Source: JARRNO01 sp037384885 (GTDB lineage: Bacteria; Acidobacteriota; UBA4820; DSQY01). Taken from it: a DNA stretch of 32,106 bases. Numbering within the stretch: the stretch's first letter is position 1; the number at the start of each line of letters is the position of its first letter. The position numbers were made by a program, and so were the translations under genes. The DNA lies in the NCBI GenBank assembly GCA_037384885.1, contig JARRNO010000067.1, positions 1-32,106 on the forward strand, in the 5' to 3' direction. The notes below the pieces were generated by a model. It was not told the origin of the DNA and searched no databases. It saw nothing but the letters and a program-made list of their open reading frames with translations. Below, in pieces: positions 30,958-32,106 of this stretch.

Positions 30958-32106
30958 TTAACGGGATCTTGGAGGGAGGGGTTCCAGAAGAATCACGGTG
31001 GGAAGCCCTTTCACCCCGAACCGGTTCAAAAGAGCCCGGTTGGCGGCGCTGTTGACGGTCATGTCCATGCGCACCGGGACAACCTTGTCGAGATCCTTTT
31101 GGGCGCCCGGGTCCGTCCATGTCTCTTTCTCCAGGTCGAGACAAGCGGCGCACCAGTCCGCCCTGAAGTCCAGGAGCAGCGGCTTGCCTTCGCGGCGGGC
31201 AAGCGAGACGGCCTTGGGAAGGCTCGTTTGCCAACCCTCCGGAGAAGCGCCGCCCGAAGTCCCGCCGGCTGGGGGAAGAAAAGGCAGAGCCCCGATGAAG
31301 GCCAGGACGCAGAGAAGGATTCCCAGCACTCGAATCGGCTTTGAGAAAAAGTGCTTCCTGGCCCCGAAAAGCAGGAACAAGATCACGAAGGAGAGCGCGA
31401 GGCCGGCGGCGATCCAGTAGACGGTGCGGGGAAGGTAAAGGCCGGCAAAGTAAAAGGCGGCCATTAAAATCAAGGCGCCGAATATGACGCGGATGCCGTC
31501 CATCCAACCTCCCGATTTCGGCAGGGAGGCCAGCACGCCGGAAAAGGTCCCGATCACCAGGAACAGGACACCGAGCCCGAGAGCAAAGACGAACAGATAG
31601 GTAAACCCGAGCAGCACCGAATGGGTTGAGGCCACCACGACGAGAATCGCCAGGATGAGGGGGCCAATGCAGGGGCTCACGACGAGGCCGGAAAGAGCGC
31701 CGATCAGGAAGGCGCCGCCGAGCCCCTTGCCGTGGCCCTTCTGCTTGGTCTGTTCCACGCGGCTGGTGAAGGCGGAGGGCAGTCGAATCTCAAAAAGGTT
31801 GAACATGGAGAGCGACAAGACGAAGAAAAGCGCCGCGATAAAGAGGACCACCCAGAGGTTCTGGGTCAGGGATCCGAACGCCGCCCCGACGCGCGCCGAT
31901 ACCGCGCCGAGTATGGCGTAGACCAGCGCCAAACCGAGAACGTACGCCAGCGAAAGTACAAATCCATGAGTTTTTCTCTGTCCCTCAGAGCGGCTTCCGA
32001 TATAGGCCACGGTCACGGGAATGATGGGGTAGACGCATGGGGTCAAGCTCGACAGAACCCCAAAAAGGAAGGCCAGCAAGAGCGCCAGGGGAAGATCGTC
32101 CTTCGC
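30958..32106 (-). CDS. dsbD: Thiol:disulfide interchange protein DsbD-like (5' end outside window, C-terminus short)
   Basis: 383 codons are visible and the frame is open to the window edge, so the N-terminal periplasmic domain, if present, lies outside. The eight-helix transmembrane domain has its two redox cysteines in LTPCVYPIIP and VSPCIGPLI. The C-terminal thioredoxin-like domain has FRADWCAACLDLEKETW (CAAC) and GVKGLPTVILL with the cis-Pro. DsbD moves electrons from cytosolic thioredoxin to periplasmic proteins such as DsbC and cytochrome maturation factors. The protein stops eight residues after VILL (EPLPPRSR), about 25-30 residues before the usual end; the final strand and helix of the thioredoxin fold are missing. 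None of the three frames downstream restores them. This may be another collapsed gap or a real truncation. Confidence 0.88.
   Translation of the reverse strand, partial: AKDDLPLALLLAFLFGVLSSLTPCVYPIIPVTVAYIGSRSEGQRKTHGFVLSLAYVLGLALVYAILGAVSARVGAAFGSLTQNLWVVLFIAALFFVLSLSMFNLFEIRLPSAFTSRVEQTKQKGHGKGLGGAFLIGALSGLVVSPCIGPLILAILVVVASTHSVLLGFTYLFVFALGLGVLFLVIGTFSGVLASLPKSGGWMDGIRVIFGALILMAAFYFAGLYLPRTVYWIAAGLALSFVILFLLFGARKHFFSKPIRVLGILLCVLAFIGALPFLPPAGGTSGGASPEGWQTSLPKAVSLARREGKPLLLDFRADWCAACLDLEKETWTDPGAQKDLDKVVPVRMDMTVNSAANRALLNRFGVKGLPTVILLEPLPPRSR

Noticed and set aside
1..32106. CRISPR arrays, tRNA/rRNA genes, insertion sequences, phage or defence islands
   Set aside because: No regularly spaced repeats, no cloverleaf-like or rRNA-like stretches, and no transposase, integrase or Cas motifs were seen in reading either strand.

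Overview
The window is a contiguous-looking piece of a GC-rich, double-membrane (Gram-negative type) bacterial chromosome, probably from a metagenome or draft assembly (one N at 14451). Evidence for two membranes is LolA, RlpA, MltG, two beta-barrel outer-membrane proteins and a type IV pilus motor. The pilB-pilT-pilC-pilS-pilR order and the Cys-rich GspE-like protein are the kind of arrangement seen in Acidobacteriota and the former Deltaproteobacteria. The exact phylum cannot be fixed from this sequence alone. No CRISPR array, rRNA, tRNA, insertion sequence or prophage was seen; this is mostly core genome.

Layout. (1) 1-12457, minus strand: a long run starting from a good sigma-70-type promoter (12430-12457) and reading pilB, pilT, pilC, pilS, pilR. 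It continues without a gap into envelope-glycan genes: a GtrB/ArnC-like glycosyltransferase (broken), an AsnB-type amidotransferase and two polytopic membrane proteins of GT-C type; the last runs off the window. (2) 12494-17930, minus strand: a degenerate PilB/GspE paralogue with an N-terminal Cys cluster, a HAD phosphatase, selA and a proline-rich lipoprotein. (3) 17931-18206: a divergent promoter region with a TTGCAC/GTGCAA inverted repeat. (4) 18207-23687, plus strand: icd (broken twice), an unknown exported protein, purH, lolA, a small membrane protein and rlpA. (5) 23717-26219, minus strand: ruvX, mltG, trmJ-like and yjbQ (broken), tightly overlapping. (6) 26430-28340, plus strand: an exported oligoendopeptidase F. 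(7) 28411-32106, minus strand: two tandem paralogous outer-membrane barrels, each with its own promoter, and a dsbD gene cut by the window edge.

Two things stand out. First, the 16080-17930 protein keeps the PilB/GspE fold, an MshEN-type (c-di-GMP-binding) domain and both zinc motifs, but has lost the Walker A lysine, the Walker B glutamate, the Asp box and the His box. It looks like a catalytically dead, possibly regulatory partner of the pilus motor. Second, at least four conserved genes (the glycosyltransferase, selA, icd at two places, yjbQ) lack an internal block of codons, most with a frame change, and the selA lesion sits exactly on the N. I read this mainly as collapsed gaps in the assembly rather than biology, so these genes may be intact in the organism. 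dsbD also ends early and may belong to the same series.
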